The notes: a model not told the origin generated them from the sequence alone. Shown: positions 42,001 to 50,447, numbered from the stretch's first letter. The stretch is 64,000 nt of DNA from Longimicrobium sp. (GCF_035474595.1 NZ_DATIND010000107.1:1-64000); one strand, 5' to 3'. Program-made: numbers and translations.

Positions 42001-43711
42001 CTCGAAGACGAACGGGGCCGGGACGGGGATCAACCTGAGCGGGATGACGGGCGGATCGGCGAGCTTCACGGGCCCGAGCATCGCGCTGACGACGGGGTCG
42101 GGGACCGCGATCAACCTGTCGAGCGTGAGCGGGCCGGTGACGTTCAGCAGCCCGAGCGTGGTGCTGAGCACCGGGTCCGGCGCGGGCGTCAACATGTCGA
42201 GCGTGACGGGCACGGTGAGCTTCGTGGACTCGGTGAAGGTCACTACCGGCAGCGGCAACGGCATCAGCGCGACTGGCGGCGGGACCCTGACGATCGCCGG
42301 GACGCACAACTCGATCAGCTCCACGGGCGGCATCGCGCTGAACGTGAGCGGCACCACGATCGGCGGCACGGGTCTGAACTTCCGCAGCATCAGCGCGAAC
42401 GGCGGCAGCAACGGGATCGTGCTGAGCAGCACCGGCGCGGGCGGGCTGACGGTGAGCGGGAGCGGCACCACGGGTTCGGGCGGAACGATCTCCAACACCA
42501 CGGGCGCCGACGGCGCGGTGGCGGGGAACGGGATCTACCTGAGCAACGCGCAGAACGTGAGCCTGAGCTGGATGGCGCTGAACAATCACGGCAACCACGC
42601 GATCTATGGTTCGTCGGTGACGGGCTTCACGATGAACAAGACGCGGATCACCGGCACGAACGGGTCGAGCACGGCGACGGACGACGGGAGCGTGTCGTTC
42701 GACAACCTGCTGGGCTCGGCCTCGATCACGAACAGCTACGTGGACGGCGGGTTCGAGGACAACGTGCGGGTGGTGAACAACACCGGGACGCTGAACCGCC
42801 TTGTCATGACGAGCGACACCGTGGGGTTCAACGGGACGAGCGGTAACGACGGGGTGAACATCGCCGGGTTCAGCTCGGCGGTGGTGAACGCCACGGTGCA
42901 GAACAGCCGGTTCACCGGGTCTCGGGCGAACAACATCTCGTACGTGATGAACGAGAGCTCGTCGGGCGACGTGCTGATCAGCGGGAACACGCTGACGAAC
43001 ACGCACCCGAACAAGCTGGGAAGCGACTTCGGGATCTACGTGGCGCACGCGAGCACCGGCGCGGTGACCTACTCGGTGACGGCCAACTCCGTAAACGGCG
43101 CTGGCGGGTCGGGGATCGAGGTGGACCGCGGCGCGGGCGGCACGGGCGCGATGACGGGCAGCATCACGAACAATACCGTGGGCACCGCAGGCGTGTCGAA
43201 CTCGGGCTCATCGGGGGGCTCGGCGATCTTCGTGGGGCTGGTGAGCACCACCGAGACGGCGACGCACACGACGACGATCACCGGGAACACGGTCCGGCAG
43301 TTCACGAACTACGGGCTGCGGATCGTGAACCGCGGGGCGACGGCGAGCTACCTGAACGCGTCGGTGAAGAGCAACAATGTGGCGGAGCCGTCGCCGAACG
43401 CGGCGACGGGCCTCTTCCCGACGAGCGGGATCCGGTTCGAACTGGGCAACGTGACGGGTGACACCGGGAAGAGCTGCCTGGACGTGGCCTCCAACGTGAT
43501 CAACCAGACGGGCACCAACGGTGGCGTCGAATTGCGGATCTTCGGACGCTTCCTTACCAAGACGGCGCTTCCGGGCTTGGGGCTCGCCGGCGCGTCGAGC
43601 GACCCCAACACCTTCCTGAACAGCAAGAACACGATCACCGTGCCTGCGGGTGGAACCGCGGTGAACGCCACCAGCACCAACGCCTTCCAGAGCACCTGCC
43701 CGCCTGCGTGA
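39053..43711 (+). CDS. Secreted dockerin / Ig-like / beta-helix surface protein (1552 aa)
   Basis: Signal peptide 1-25. Two dockerin F-hand repeats at 34-56 and 69-91 (GDVDGDGRVTAADARIV and GDVNGDGRVTAADAAII), with the calcium-binding Asp/Asn pattern. A Big_2-like domain is at about 288-362, three Big_1 (invasin/intimin-like) domains at about 363-670 (each opening APASM or DPANI and containing VTD.GNPVP), and a cadherin-like VLANDV domain at about 680-770. From about 775 to the end is a Gly/Asn/Ser-rich parallel beta-helix (many SGNTL and NNTV turns). It looks like a surface or extracellular adhesin or scaffold protein docking to the cohesin-like lipoprotein encoded just before it. Confidence 0.82.
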   Translation: MLRNLSRFLLVLGAAVLATAPGLSAQTGGQPVRGDVDGDGRVTAADARIVADYLVGRTVPAGIDVAARGDVNGDGRVTAADAAIINAYAAGRENAKRFPVGTPITTVPNPDGLAAFVCGADVRARTVTCEAPKNGNVRGATIGGQHENVEIASSNIASTLNGSTYDFSFDVTLKNLVPQKLGTEDGLTADSIHVFFFTPPTADAGTGQITVDSAGIGTFTASNQTYYSYPGLLADSATTPVRRWFFKIPDSVTHFQFLLYVDAKLQFPSGWVDIYPPTHAPSPYLVPTNTLAAGATLQLEDTVRNHLGHVVTGQAVTWSITGHGAATVNASTGLVTAGAPGVDTVTATSGSRTGRVEIVVTAGAPASMIKKPGHDSTTVVAGNNVPADSLPTVKVTDSGGHPVPNVAVTFTLSPDSGSLANGSSTGSFVIDSTDAAGEASVTGWTLVHTAGVYNVIASSPGLTDVTFTSTVKHGAPASMAKVPGHDNASAVVNTGVHADSLPSVLVTDTYGNPVPGVGVTFAVASGGGSVTGGSQTTNASGIATVGSWTVGTTAGANTVNATSAGLSTLTFTATGRPGDPANIEKTAGDLQTGTAGSPVAIPPAVHVTDAFNNDVPGATINFTVIGGGGSTTVASPTTDAFGKAAVGSWTLGSGPTTNQLQAAAAVGTAAPDTFTAYIPPVAATDLSQAMGNQLLPSSFVPNVLANDVTINGGSLTVTTLDSLTTARNGRVIITAAGAATFVPAAGVTGRDSVQYTINDGHVSASGWLKFAFIGKVWHVDQSYAGAAGAADGRDFRPFTSISAAEAVAGLNDTILVHTGGGLTTGGTLKNGQTLRGQGHTAPFTATINGQSLTLLPMGVAPQVGGLTLGNGNTLRGFRVVNASGFGLTGASIGTLSLGELAINATGGPALDITGGTVVGIGGTGAAVLDSVRSTNSTSSGIALTNVGGTLTINGGTASAITNPTGAAVSISGSNPTFNFPGAISKTNGAGTGINLSGMTGGSASFTGPSIALTTGSGTAINLSSVSGPVTFSSPSVVLSTGSGAGVNMSSVTGTVSFVDSVKVTTGSGNGISATGGGTLTIAGTHNSISSTGGIALNVSGTTIGGTGLNFRSISANGGSNGIVLSSTGAGGLTVSGSGTTGSGGTISNTTGADGAVAGNGIYLSNAQNVSLSWMALNNHGNHAIYGSSVTGFTMNKTRITGTNGSSTATDDGSVSFDNLLGSASITNSYVDGGFEDNVRVVNNTGTLNRLVMTSDTVGFNGTSGNDGVNIAGFSSAVVNATVQNSRFTGSRANNISYVMNESSSGDVLISGNTLTNTHPNKLGSDFGIYVAHASTGAVTYSVTANSVNGAGGSGIEVDRGAGGTGAMTGSITNNTVGTAGVSNSGSSGGSAIFVGLVSTTETATHTTTITGNTVRQFTNYGLRIVNRGATASYLNASVKSNNVAEPSPNAATGLFPTSGIRFELGNVTGDTGKSCLDVASNVINQTGTNGGVELRIFGRFLTKTALPGLGLAGASSDPNTFLNSKNTITVPAGGTAVNATSTNAFQSTCPPA

Positions 43712-43722
43712 CGCGGGCAGAT

Positions 43723-43763
43723 CCGGACGCCCACTCCCCCCCCCCGGGAGTGGGCGTCCGGTT
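43723..43763 (+). terminator. Terminator after the 1552-aa gene
   Basis: CCGGACGCCCACTCCC (43723-43738) pairs perfectly with GGGAGTGGGCGTCCGG (43746-43761), then TTG. It separates the cohesin-dockerin genes from the tail-collar genes. Confidence 0.8.
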
Positions 43764-43819
43764 GCTGGGCCCGCAGGATCTCGATGTAGTACCTCCATCC
43801 ACCCCACGCAGGAGGCGTC

Positions 43820-44317
43820 ATGTCGGAACCCTTCCTGAGCGAGATCAAGATCGTCTCGTTCAACTTTCCACCCAAGGGATGGGCGCTCTGTAACGGCCAG
43901 TTTTTGCCGATCAATCAGAACCAGGCGCTGTTCGCCCTCCTCGGGACCACGTACGGCGGCAACGGACAGACAACGTTCGCGTTGCCCAATCTGCGGGGAA
44001 GGCTTCCCATCCACATGGGTAGCGGCCACACGCTGGGAGAAGCCGCGGGGAGCACCAGCGTCACGGTCAACATCCAGCAGCTCGCCACGCACATGCACGC
44101 CCTGATGGCCACGGATCAGAACGGGGCGATCGCGAACCCGACGAATGCCTACCTCGGGGCGGTCAACAACATGTACGGCCAAGCCACGAGCCTCACGACC
44201 ATGAACCAGGGCTCGGTCACCAGCGTGGGCGGGAGCCAGCCCCACAACAACATGATGCCGTACCTGGTGCTGAACTTCATCATCGCGCTCCAGGGCATCT
44301 TCCCCTCCCAGAACTGA
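43820..44317 (+). CDS. Tail-collar (microcystin-dependent-protein-like) protein 1
   Basis: 165 aa, start with AGGAGG seven to ten bases upstream. Residues 5-65 are the phage tail collar domain: PFLSEIKIVSFNFPPKGWAL, LPINQNQALFALLGTTYGG, TTFALPNLRGR. The rest is a His/Asn-rich region (ATHMHALMAT, GGSQPHNNMMPYL) that occurs in tail fibres and related bacterial proteins, and ends GIFPSQN. No signal peptide. First of three tandem homologues with 16-base gaps, clearly one operon. True phage structural genes are missing nearby, so a bacterial function is more likely than a prophage. Confidence 0.88.
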   Translation: MSEPFLSEIKIVSFNFPPKGWALCNGQFLPINQNQALFALLGTTYGGNGQTTFALPNLRGRLPIHMGSGHTLGEAAGSTSVTVNIQQLATHMHALMATDQNGAIANPTNAYLGAVNNMYGQATSLTTMNQGSVTSVGGSQPHNNMMPYLVLNFIIALQGIFPSQN

Positions 44318-44333
44318 CCGGAGACAAACCCCA

Positions 44334-44855
44334 ATGGCACAGCCTTACGTGGGCGAGATCCGGATGTTCGCCGGAACCTTCGCGCCCGTCGGATGGATGT
44401 TCTGCGAGGGCCAGCAGCTGCCCATATCGGAGAACGACGTTCTGTTCCAGTTGATCGGCACTACCTACGGCGGGGATGGCGAGGAGACGTTCAATCTTCC
44501 CAACCTGGCCAGCCGCGCGCCCATGCACATGGGTACCGGCCCCGACGGCACGACATACCAGATCGGCGAGATGGCGGGGACCGAGCAGGAGACGCTGACC
44601 GTTCAGCAGATCCCCAATCACACGCACCCGCTGACCGCGAGCACCGCTCTCGGCAACCAGCCGAATCCGAGCGGCGCGGTGCTGGCCCAGACCCCCGCCA
44701 GCATCAACCCCTATATCGAAGACACGCCGGCGGTGAACATGGCGGCCGGGGCCATCTCACCGGCGGGTGGAAGCCAGCCGCACGAGAACATGCAGCCCTA
44801 CCTCGGCATGAACTTCATCATCTCCCTGTTCGGGGTCTTCCCGAGCCAGACCTGA
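44334..44855 (+). CDS. Tail-collar (microcystin-dependent-protein-like) protein 2
   Basis: 173 aa. Same plan as the first copy: PYVGEIRMFAGTFAPVGWMF, QQLPISENDVLFQLIGTTYGG, ETFNLPNLASR, then QQIPNHTHPLTAST and GGSQPHENMQPYLGMNF, ending GVFPSQT. Starts 16 bases after copy 1. The variable middle (QPNPSGAVLAQTPAS) differs most from its neighbours, as in tail-fibre tips. No catalytic motif. The three proteins may assemble together, as collar-domain proteins often do; this is inference. Confidence 0.88.
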   Translation: MAQPYVGEIRMFAGTFAPVGWMFCEGQQLPISENDVLFQLIGTTYGGDGEETFNLPNLASRAPMHMGTGPDGTTYQIGEMAGTEQETLTVQQIPNHTHPLTASTALGNQPNPSGAVLAQTPASINPYIEDTPAVNMAAGAISPAGGSQPHENMQPYLGMNFIISLFGVFPSQT

Positions 44856-44871
44856 GAGGAGCGGAATCCCC

Positions 44872-45396
44872 ATGTCCGACCAGTTCGTTGCGGAGATCCG
44901 CATCTTTCCGTTCAACTTCCCGCCGACGGGGTGGGCGTTCTGCGATGGGCAGCTGATGCCCATCTCGCAGAACACCGCGCTCTTCTCCCTCCTTGGCACG
45001 GTATACGGGGGCGACGGGAAGTCGACCTTCGCGCTTCCCGACCTGCAGGGCTCTACGCCGGTGCAGCCCGGCCAGGGCCAGGGCCTTTCGGAGCGTATCC
45101 TGGGTGAGCAGTCGGGTGTCGAGTCGATCACCCTGCTGGTGTCGGAGATCCCGGTCCACACGCACTCGCTGCGTGCCTCGATCGAGCCGGGCGACAACAG
45201 CGTTCCGGGCCCGAACATCGCGCTCTGCACCTCGACGGGTGCGTTCGCCTACGTGGGAGGAAGCCCGGCCACCGCCCCCATGGCGTTCCAGGCGCTGCCG
45301 CCCGCGGGCGGGGGGCTGCCGCACAACAACATGCAGCCGTACCTGACGCTGAACTTCTGCATTGCACTGCAGGGAATCTTCCCGCAGCGTCCGTAG
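44872..45396 (+). CDS. Tail-collar (microcystin-dependent-protein-like) protein 3
   Basis: 174 aa with GAGAGGAGCGG upstream. Collar domain: QFVAEIRIFPFNFPPTGWAF, GQLMPISQNTALFSLLGTVY, KSTFALPDLQGS. C-terminal region has PVHTHSLRASIE and GGGLPHNNMQPYLTLNFCIA, ending GIFPQRP. Starts 16 bases after copy 2, closing the trio. It is followed by a hairpin at 45422-45443 and then by a GNAT acetyltransferase gene, an association seen beside other collar-domain genes as far as I recall. Confidence 0.88.
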   Translation: MSDQFVAEIRIFPFNFPPTGWAFCDGQLMPISQNTALFSLLGTVYGGDGKSTFALPDLQGSTPVQPGQGQGLSERILGEQSGVESITLLVSEIPVHTHSLRASIEPGDNSVPGPNIALCTSTGAFAYVGGSPATAPMAFQALPPAGGGLPHNNMQPYLTLNFCIALQGIFPQRP

Positions 45397-45421
45397 CACC
45401 CAGGTGCAGGGATCGTGGAGC

Positions 45422-45446
45422 GGGGCGGCCTCCGGGCCGCCCCCTT
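45422..45446 (+). terminator. Hairpin after the tail-collar trio
   Basis: GGGGCGGCC (45422-45430) pairs with GGCCGCCCC (45435-45443), followed by CCTTC; weak U-tract. Confidence 0.55.
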
Positions 45447-45511
45447 CACGCCGCCGCGCGCACACTTTGTCTGCAATTGTAAGTCTCTCCGCCCCACTCC
45501 ACATCCCCGAC

Positions 45512-46018
45512 ATGATGCCAATCGACGTGGGATCGGTGACGCTCCGGCCGATCACCGAAGACGACCTTTCGTTCCTCTTCCTTCTGTACGCCAGCACGCG
45601 CGTGGAGGAACTGGCGCAGGTGCCCTGGACGGACGAGCAGAAGGTGGCGTTCCTGCGCCAGCAGTTCGGGGCGCAGCACAGCTGGTGGCAGGAGCATTAC
45701 TCGGGGGCGCGCTTCGACCTCGTCCTGGTGGACCGGGTTCCCGTCGGGCGCCTGTACGTGGACGTGTGGGAGCGCGAGATCCGCATCGTCGACATCGCCC
45801 TGGTGCCGGAGTACCGGGGCGGCGGGATCGGGACAATGCTGCTGCGCCGCGTGTTCGACGAGGGCGATGCGGCGGGGAAGCCGGTGAGCATTCACGTGGA
45901 GGTGTTCAACCCCGCGCGGCGCCTGTACGAGCGCCTGGGCTTCGTGGAGAAGGGGAAGCACGGGGACGTGTACGTCCTGATGGAGCGTCCTGCCGCCCCC
46001 GCCGCGGCCCCGGCCTGA
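45512..46018 (+). CDS. GNAT-family N-acetyltransferase
   Basis: 168 aa from ATG 45512 (a second ATG at 45515 is equally possible; no clear ribosome-binding site). GNAT motif A reads IVDIALVPEYRGGGIGTMLL, the acetyl-CoA pyrophosphate-binding Q/RxxGxG/A loop, and motif B follows with SIHVEVFNPARRLYERLGF. The substrate is unknown. Its place right behind three tail-collar genes suggests it might modify those proteins, an untested idea. The C-terminus is a short Ala/Pro tail. Confidence 0.88.
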   Translation: MMPIDVGSVTLRPITEDDLSFLFLLYASTRVEELAQVPWTDEQKVAFLRQQFGAQHSWWQEHYSGARFDLVLVDRVPVGRLYVDVWEREIRIVDIALVPEYRGGGIGTMLLRRVFDEGDAAGKPVSIHVEVFNPARRLYERLGFVEKGKHGDVYVLMERPAAPAAAPA

Positions 46019-46650
46019 TCCCGGATCCGCTCGAACCTGGGCGGACTCAACATCGGGAAAGATGGAATCACGAAGAGCAGCGGAGGGAGCAGAAAGGCGG
46101 ACTCCCTGTTTCTCTTCTCTTCTGCGTGATGCAAGTCCTTTCGCGGATTCGTACGGGGGTCCGCCCGTACACGCCCCCCGGATGTGGTGGTGGGCTGCTG
46201 GCCTCGAGAGGATGCGGCAGTCACAGGTCGTGGGTGGTGTGTGCGACAGCACAGCGCCGTTCGGGCCGCAAGACAGATGTTTTGTAACGAAGTGCCGCCG
46301 TGGTGCAACACTACGTGACATCGAAGCCCCGATTTGAACGCCGGGAACGGCGTGCCCCCCGTGCACGATTCCCGTGCAAGTCGTTGTCGCGAAGGCAACT
46401 CCGCGGGCCCTGCCTCCGGTGCGCCGTGAACGGTCTATTTCCTGCCGCGAAGGCGCCGCGCGGAGAACGTCCCCGGTTGTAACTCTTCACGATCCTGCCG
46501 CCTCTCTGGCGGCACCGACCGGCCCGCAGCACAACCTCTCCCGGCCACGTCCGGGCATCGTCGCCGCCCCGCCGCGCCTCTCCCGGTGCGGGGTGCGGAA
46601 GGGGCGTTCTCGCCCCGGATCCGTCCCATCCAGTGAAGGAGACTCCACCC
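46019..46650. other. Gene-free gap between GNAT and lipoprotein genes
   Basis: 632 bases without a credible gene. A small hairpin TGCCGCC-TCTCT-GGCGGCA is at about 46497-46515, and the region 46250-46350 is less GC-rich. A promoter for the lipoprotein gene must lie here but I cannot assign it. Confidence 0.5.
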
Positions 46651-49600
46651 ATGCTACGACTGAAGCGCGCCGCCACCCTGGCGGCGATCCTGGCGGTCGC
46701 GGCCTGCACCGCCGATTCCAAGTCGCCCACCGCGCCCGAGGCCGGGCCGCGCAAGACGATCTCGGACGCGGCGCACGCGGGGCAGGTGCCCGGCTTCTAC
46801 TTCCTTCCCCCGATGGTCTCGCAGCCGTCGTACAGCGGCACCTTCGACGCCGCCCTGCAGCCGCGCGTGGAGATCTGCGAGCTGAGCGGCACGGTATGCG
46901 CCACCACCATCGCCACCTTCACCTTCGGCACCGGCTCCGACAACGTGCGGCTGGACGCGGCGGGGCAGAGCTACAACGTCAACTGGCACACCGCGCAGTC
47001 CAACCTGGACCCGGCGAAGTTCTACCGCATCAGCGTGTACGTGGGCACCGTGCAGCTGGGCTATGCCGACGTGGACGTGGTGGGCGCGGCCAAGGACCTG
47101 CGCAACGTCGACACGGGGCAGTACATCGCGCTGCTGGACGACCGCACGCTGCCGATCAAGTTCCGCATCGAGACGGGGATCGTGGGGCAGGTGGTGGTGT
47201 CGCCCGCGTCCGACTCGGTGAACGTGGGCGAGACGAAGCAGTTCACCGCCACGCTCCTGGACCTGCACGGGAACCCGGTGACCGGGCCGACCGTGACCTG
47301 GACCAGCTCCAACCCGGCGGTCGCGACGATCGACGCGACCGGCCTGGCAACGGGGGTGGACGCAGGGACGGTGACGATCACCGCCAGCATCGGCTACGCC
47401 TCGGGCACGGCCACGCTGAAGGTGATCCAGCCCAACACGCCACCCGTCGCGAACGCCGACACCTTCCAGGCGATCGGAAACGTGACCATCCCCGTCTCCG
47501 CGCCGGGCGTGCTGGCGAACGACACCGACACCGAGACCCCGTCCGGGCTGAGCGTGGTCGCGGGGACCGTGGCGACGGCGAACGGCGGGACGGCGACGCT
47601 GGCGGCGGACGGCAGCTTCACCTACCTGAGCGCCGCCGGCTTCACGGGCACGGACTCGTTCAGCTACACGGTGACGGACGGGTCGCTCACGGCGACGGGG
47701 ACGGTCACGATGAGCGTGCCGAACCGCGTGTGGTACGTGAGCGCCGGGGCGGCGGCGGGGGACGGACGCGACGCGTCGCCGTTCGCCACCCTGACGGCGG
47801 CCGAGGGTGCCTCCGCCGCGGGCGAGACGATCTTCCTGCTCTACGGTGACGGCTCCGGGCTCGATACGGGCTTCACCTTCAAGAACGGGCAGTCGCTGAC
47901 CGGGCAGGGCGTCGCCGCGAACGTGACCGCGACGGTGAACGGCGGGACGGTGGTGCTGCTGGCGGCCGGGAGCGCGCCGACGGTGACCAACGCGTCGGCG
48001 GGCGCCACGCTGCAGCTCGCGCAGAACAACACCGCGCAGGGGTTCAACGTCAACTCGACGAGCGGGGCGGGGATCGCCGGCAGCGGCTTCGGCACCTTCA
48101 CGGCCGGGACGATGAACGTCGCGGCGATGGGCGGGCCGTCGCTGGACCTGCAGAACGGGACGGTCGCGGCGTCCTTCGCCACGCTCTCGTCCTCCAACAG
48201 CGCGGGTGCCGGGCTCCGGCTAAGCGGCGTCGGCGGGACGCTGGCGGCTCCGGCGGGGGTGGTGTCGAATGCGGCTGGCGCGGGCGTGGACGTAACCGGC
48301 GGTAACGCGGACGTGACGTACGGCGGCTCGATCAGCGGGAGCGGCACGCGCGCGGCGTCGGTGACCGGGCGCACGGGCGGCACGCTGGCGCTGTCGGGCG
48401 ACATCACCGACGCGAGCGGCGGCATCCTGGTGCAGAACAACACCGGGGGGACGATCAGCTTCACCGGCGGCTCCAAGTCGCTGTCGACCGGCGCGAGCAA
48501 TGGCGTGACGCTGGCGAGCAACACCGGCGCGACGATCGCCTTCGGCGGCGGCGGGCTGGCGATCTCGACCACGTCGGGCACGGGCTTCAGCGCGACCGGC
48601 GGCGGGACGGTGACGGTGACCGGCGCGGGGAACACCGTGGCGGCGAGCTCGGGGACGGCGGTTCGCGTGGCGAACACCACCATCGGTGCGAGCGGGATCA
48701 CCTTCCGCAGCGTGTCGGCCGCGAACGACGCGAACGGCATCGTGCTGGACAACACCGGCTCGAACGGGTTCCAGGTGACGGGCTCCGGCTCGGCGGGCTC
48801 GGGCGGGACCATCGCCAACATGACGGGCGCGGACGGCTCGACCGCCGGGATCGGCGTCTACCTCAACGACACGCGCAACGTGACGCTGAGCTGGATGCAG
48901 ATCAACGACGCGTCGAACTTCGCGATCCGCGGCGTGGATGTGCAGGGCTTCACCCTGGCGAACTCCGTCATCAACGGCGTAAGCGGTAGCAACGCCGTGC
49001 TGCACGAGGCGGCGGTCGCGTTCGACGGGCTCACGGGGTCGGCGAGCGTGACGGGGACCAGCGTGGCGGGAGGCGTAGAAGACAACTTCCGCGTCACCAA
49101 CACCTCGGGTGTGCTGAACCGCATCACGTTCACGAACGCCACCTTCGGGGGGAACGCCGCGGCGACGGGGCGTGATGGGCTGTCGATCAACGCGAGCGGC
49201 GGCGCAGTGGTGAACGTAACCGTGCAGAACAGCGCATTCACCTCGTCGCGCGCCGATCACTTCCGCCTCACGCTGGCGGGCGGGGGCTCGGACCTGGTTT
49301 TCACCTCCAACACGCTCGGCAACGCACATCCCAACCCGCTGAGCGGCGGCGTGGCGGTGGACGTCAGCGGCGCGGGTGCGGGTACCGGTCTCACCTACTA
49401 CATCAACGGGAACTCCATCCGCGACGCCTCGGGTACGGCGATCTCGGTGAGCAAGGGCGTGGGTGCGCCGACGTTCACGGGGACGGTCTCCGGGAACACG
49501 ATCGGCTTGGCCGCCGTCGCTAACTCGGGCTCGGCACAGGGCTCGGGAATCGACGTGCGGTCGCTGGACGGCGGGACGCACACGGTCCTGATCACCGGGA

Positions 49601-50028
49601 ATCAGGTTCGCCAGTACAACAACTTCGGGATCTCGCTGACGGCCGGGAACGCCTCCGTCGGCGGGAGCGGGACGCTGAATGCGACGGTGACGGGGAACAC
49701 GGTGGCGAATCCGGGCACCTCCGGCTTCCCGATGAACGGCGTCATGCTGAATGCCGGGACGAGCACGGGTGATGCCCACCTGGTGTGTCTTGAGATGAGC
49801 GGAAACTCGCTCGTGGGCTCGGGTGCCTTCGGGGGGACGGACTTCCGTCTGCGGCAGCGCATGGCTACCACCGTGAGGCTCCCCGGGTACGCGGGTGCGA
49901 ACAACGACAACGCGGCAGTCGTTGCCTTCGAGCAGGCGAACAACGCGGGTGGCCCGAGCGGCGGTGCGGCCAACACTGTGCCGACCGGCGGCGGGTTCGT
50001 GGGCGGCGCGGGGTGCCCGACTCCGTGA
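46651..50028 (+). CDS. Lipoprotein with Ig-like, cadherin-like and beta-helix domains (1125 aa)
   Basis: Start at ATG 46651 (GAAGGAG nine bases upstream); lipobox AVAAC near residue 19. Residues about 45-175 form an N-terminal beta domain (TLPIKFRIETG at its end). A Big_2 domain is at about 180-260 (VVVSPASDSVNVGETKQFTA), a VLANDTD cadherin-like domain at about 264-355, and a beta-helix from about 357 to the end. The last two parts align with the 1552-aa protein (compare NRVWYVSAGAAAGDGRDASP with KVWHVDQSYAGAAGAADGRD), so the two genes share ancestry, but this one has a lipid anchor in place of the dockerin and Big_1 repeats. Confidence 0.85.
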   Translation: MLRLKRAATLAAILAVAACTADSKSPTAPEAGPRKTISDAAHAGQVPGFYFLPPMVSQPSYSGTFDAALQPRVEICELSGTVCATTIATFTFGTGSDNVRLDAAGQSYNVNWHTAQSNLDPAKFYRISVYVGTVQLGYADVDVVGAAKDLRNVDTGQYIALLDDRTLPIKFRIETGIVGQVVVSPASDSVNVGETKQFTATLLDLHGNPVTGPTVTWTSSNPAVATIDATGLATGVDAGTVTITASIGYASGTATLKVIQPNTPPVANADTFQAIGNVTIPVSAPGVLANDTDTETPSGLSVVAGTVATANGGTATLAADGSFTYLSAAGFTGTDSFSYTVTDGSLTATGTVTMSVPNRVWYVSAGAAAGDGRDASPFATLTAAEGASAAGETIFLLYGDGSGLDTGFTFKNGQSLTGQGVAANVTATVNGGTVVLLAAGSAPTVTNASAGATLQLAQNNTAQGFNVNSTSGAGIAGSGFGTFTAGTMNVAAMGGPSLDLQNGTVAASFATLSSSNSAGAGLRLSGVGGTLAAPAGVVSNAAGAGVDVTGGNADVTYGGSISGSGTRAASVTGRTGGTLALSGDITDASGGILVQNNTGGTISFTGGSKSLSTGASNGVTLASNTGATIAFGGGGLAISTTSGTGFSATGGGTVTVTGAGNTVAASSGTAVRVANTTIGASGITFRSVSAANDANGIVLDNTGSNGFQVTGSGSAGSGGTIANMTGADGSTAGIGVYLNDTRNVTLSWMQINDASNFAIRGVDVQGFTLANSVINGVSGSNAVLHEAAVAFDGLTGSASVTGTSVAGGVEDNFRVTNTSGVLNRITFTNATFGGNAAATGRDGLSINASGGAVVNVTVQNSAFTSSRADHFRLTLAGGGSDLVFTSNTLGNAHPNPLSGGVAVDVSGAGAGTGLTYYINGNSIRDASGTAISVSKGVGAPTFTGTVSGNTIGLAAVANSGSAQGSGIDVRSLDGGTHTVLITGNQVRQYNNFGISLTAGNASVGGSGTLNATVTGNTVANPGTSGFPMNGVMLNAGTSTGDAHLVCLEMSGNSLVGSGAFGGTDFRLRQRMATTVRLPGYAGANNDNAAVVAFEQANNAGGPSGGAANTVPTGGGFVGGAGCPTP

Positions 50029-50037
50029 CGCGGCGCT

Positions 50038-50120
50038 TGAGCCCGGTTTCGGCCGGGCTCACGTGAGGGTGGCAGGGTACGAACGAAAGCCGGGCGGCGC
50101 TCCACAGCGCCGCCCGGCTT
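50038..50120. terminator. Bidirectional terminators between convergent genes
   Basis: Two hairpins: GAGCCCGG/CCGGGCTC at about 50038-50060 and AAGCCGGGCGGCGCT/AGCGCCGCCCGGCTT at 50087-50120, the second with T on one side and A on the other. They separate the lipoprotein gene from the DUF6916-like gene. Confidence 0.75.
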
Positions 50121-50147
50121 CGTCTCTTCCGCGTCACCGCAGGACGA

Positions 50148-50447
50148 TCAGGTGAACACGGCCTCGTAGCGCATGCCGGCGGCGTCGGGGCCGATGGGAA
50201 CGAGGAAGCAGTCGAACGCCTCCATGTTCGCGTTCTCGACGCGGTAGATCTGCTGCGGGATCACGGCGTTGGGCGCGGCGTGGAACACGAGCGAGAACGG
50301 ATGCCGCTTGCGGGTGGCGGCCTCTTCGTGGCCCCACGGGCTGACCTCGGAGAGGCGGGTCTGCATCTCCTGCTTCTCGTCCACGATCACGCGGAAGAGC
50401 TCTCCGACGCGCGGCTGGAAGGTCTCGATGGTGAACGGGTCTGACAT
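50148..50447 (-). CDS. DUF6916-like small protein
   Basis: 99 aa from the ATG at 50447. TFQPRVGELFRVIVDE opens it, RHPFSLVFHAAPNAVIPQQI follows, and it ends with FLVPIGPDAAGMRYEAVFT, the pattern I associate with the DUF6916 family. No signal peptide or enzyme motif. In other genomes, as I recall, relatives sit beside tail-collar proteins; here the trio is 5 kb away, separated by the beta-helix lipoprotein. It converges with that gene. Function unknown; the family name is from memory. Confidence 0.65.
   Translation of the reverse strand: MSDPFTIETFQPRVGELFRVIVDEKQEMQTRLSEVSPWGHEEAATRKRHPFSLVFHAAPNAVIPQQIYRVENANMEAFDCFLVPIGPDAAGMRYEAVFT

Noticed and set aside
43820-45396. Prophage or tailocin remnant
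   Set aside because: Only collar-domain proteins are present; no sheath, tube, baseplate, capsid, terminase, lysis or integrase gene in the flanking 10 kb.
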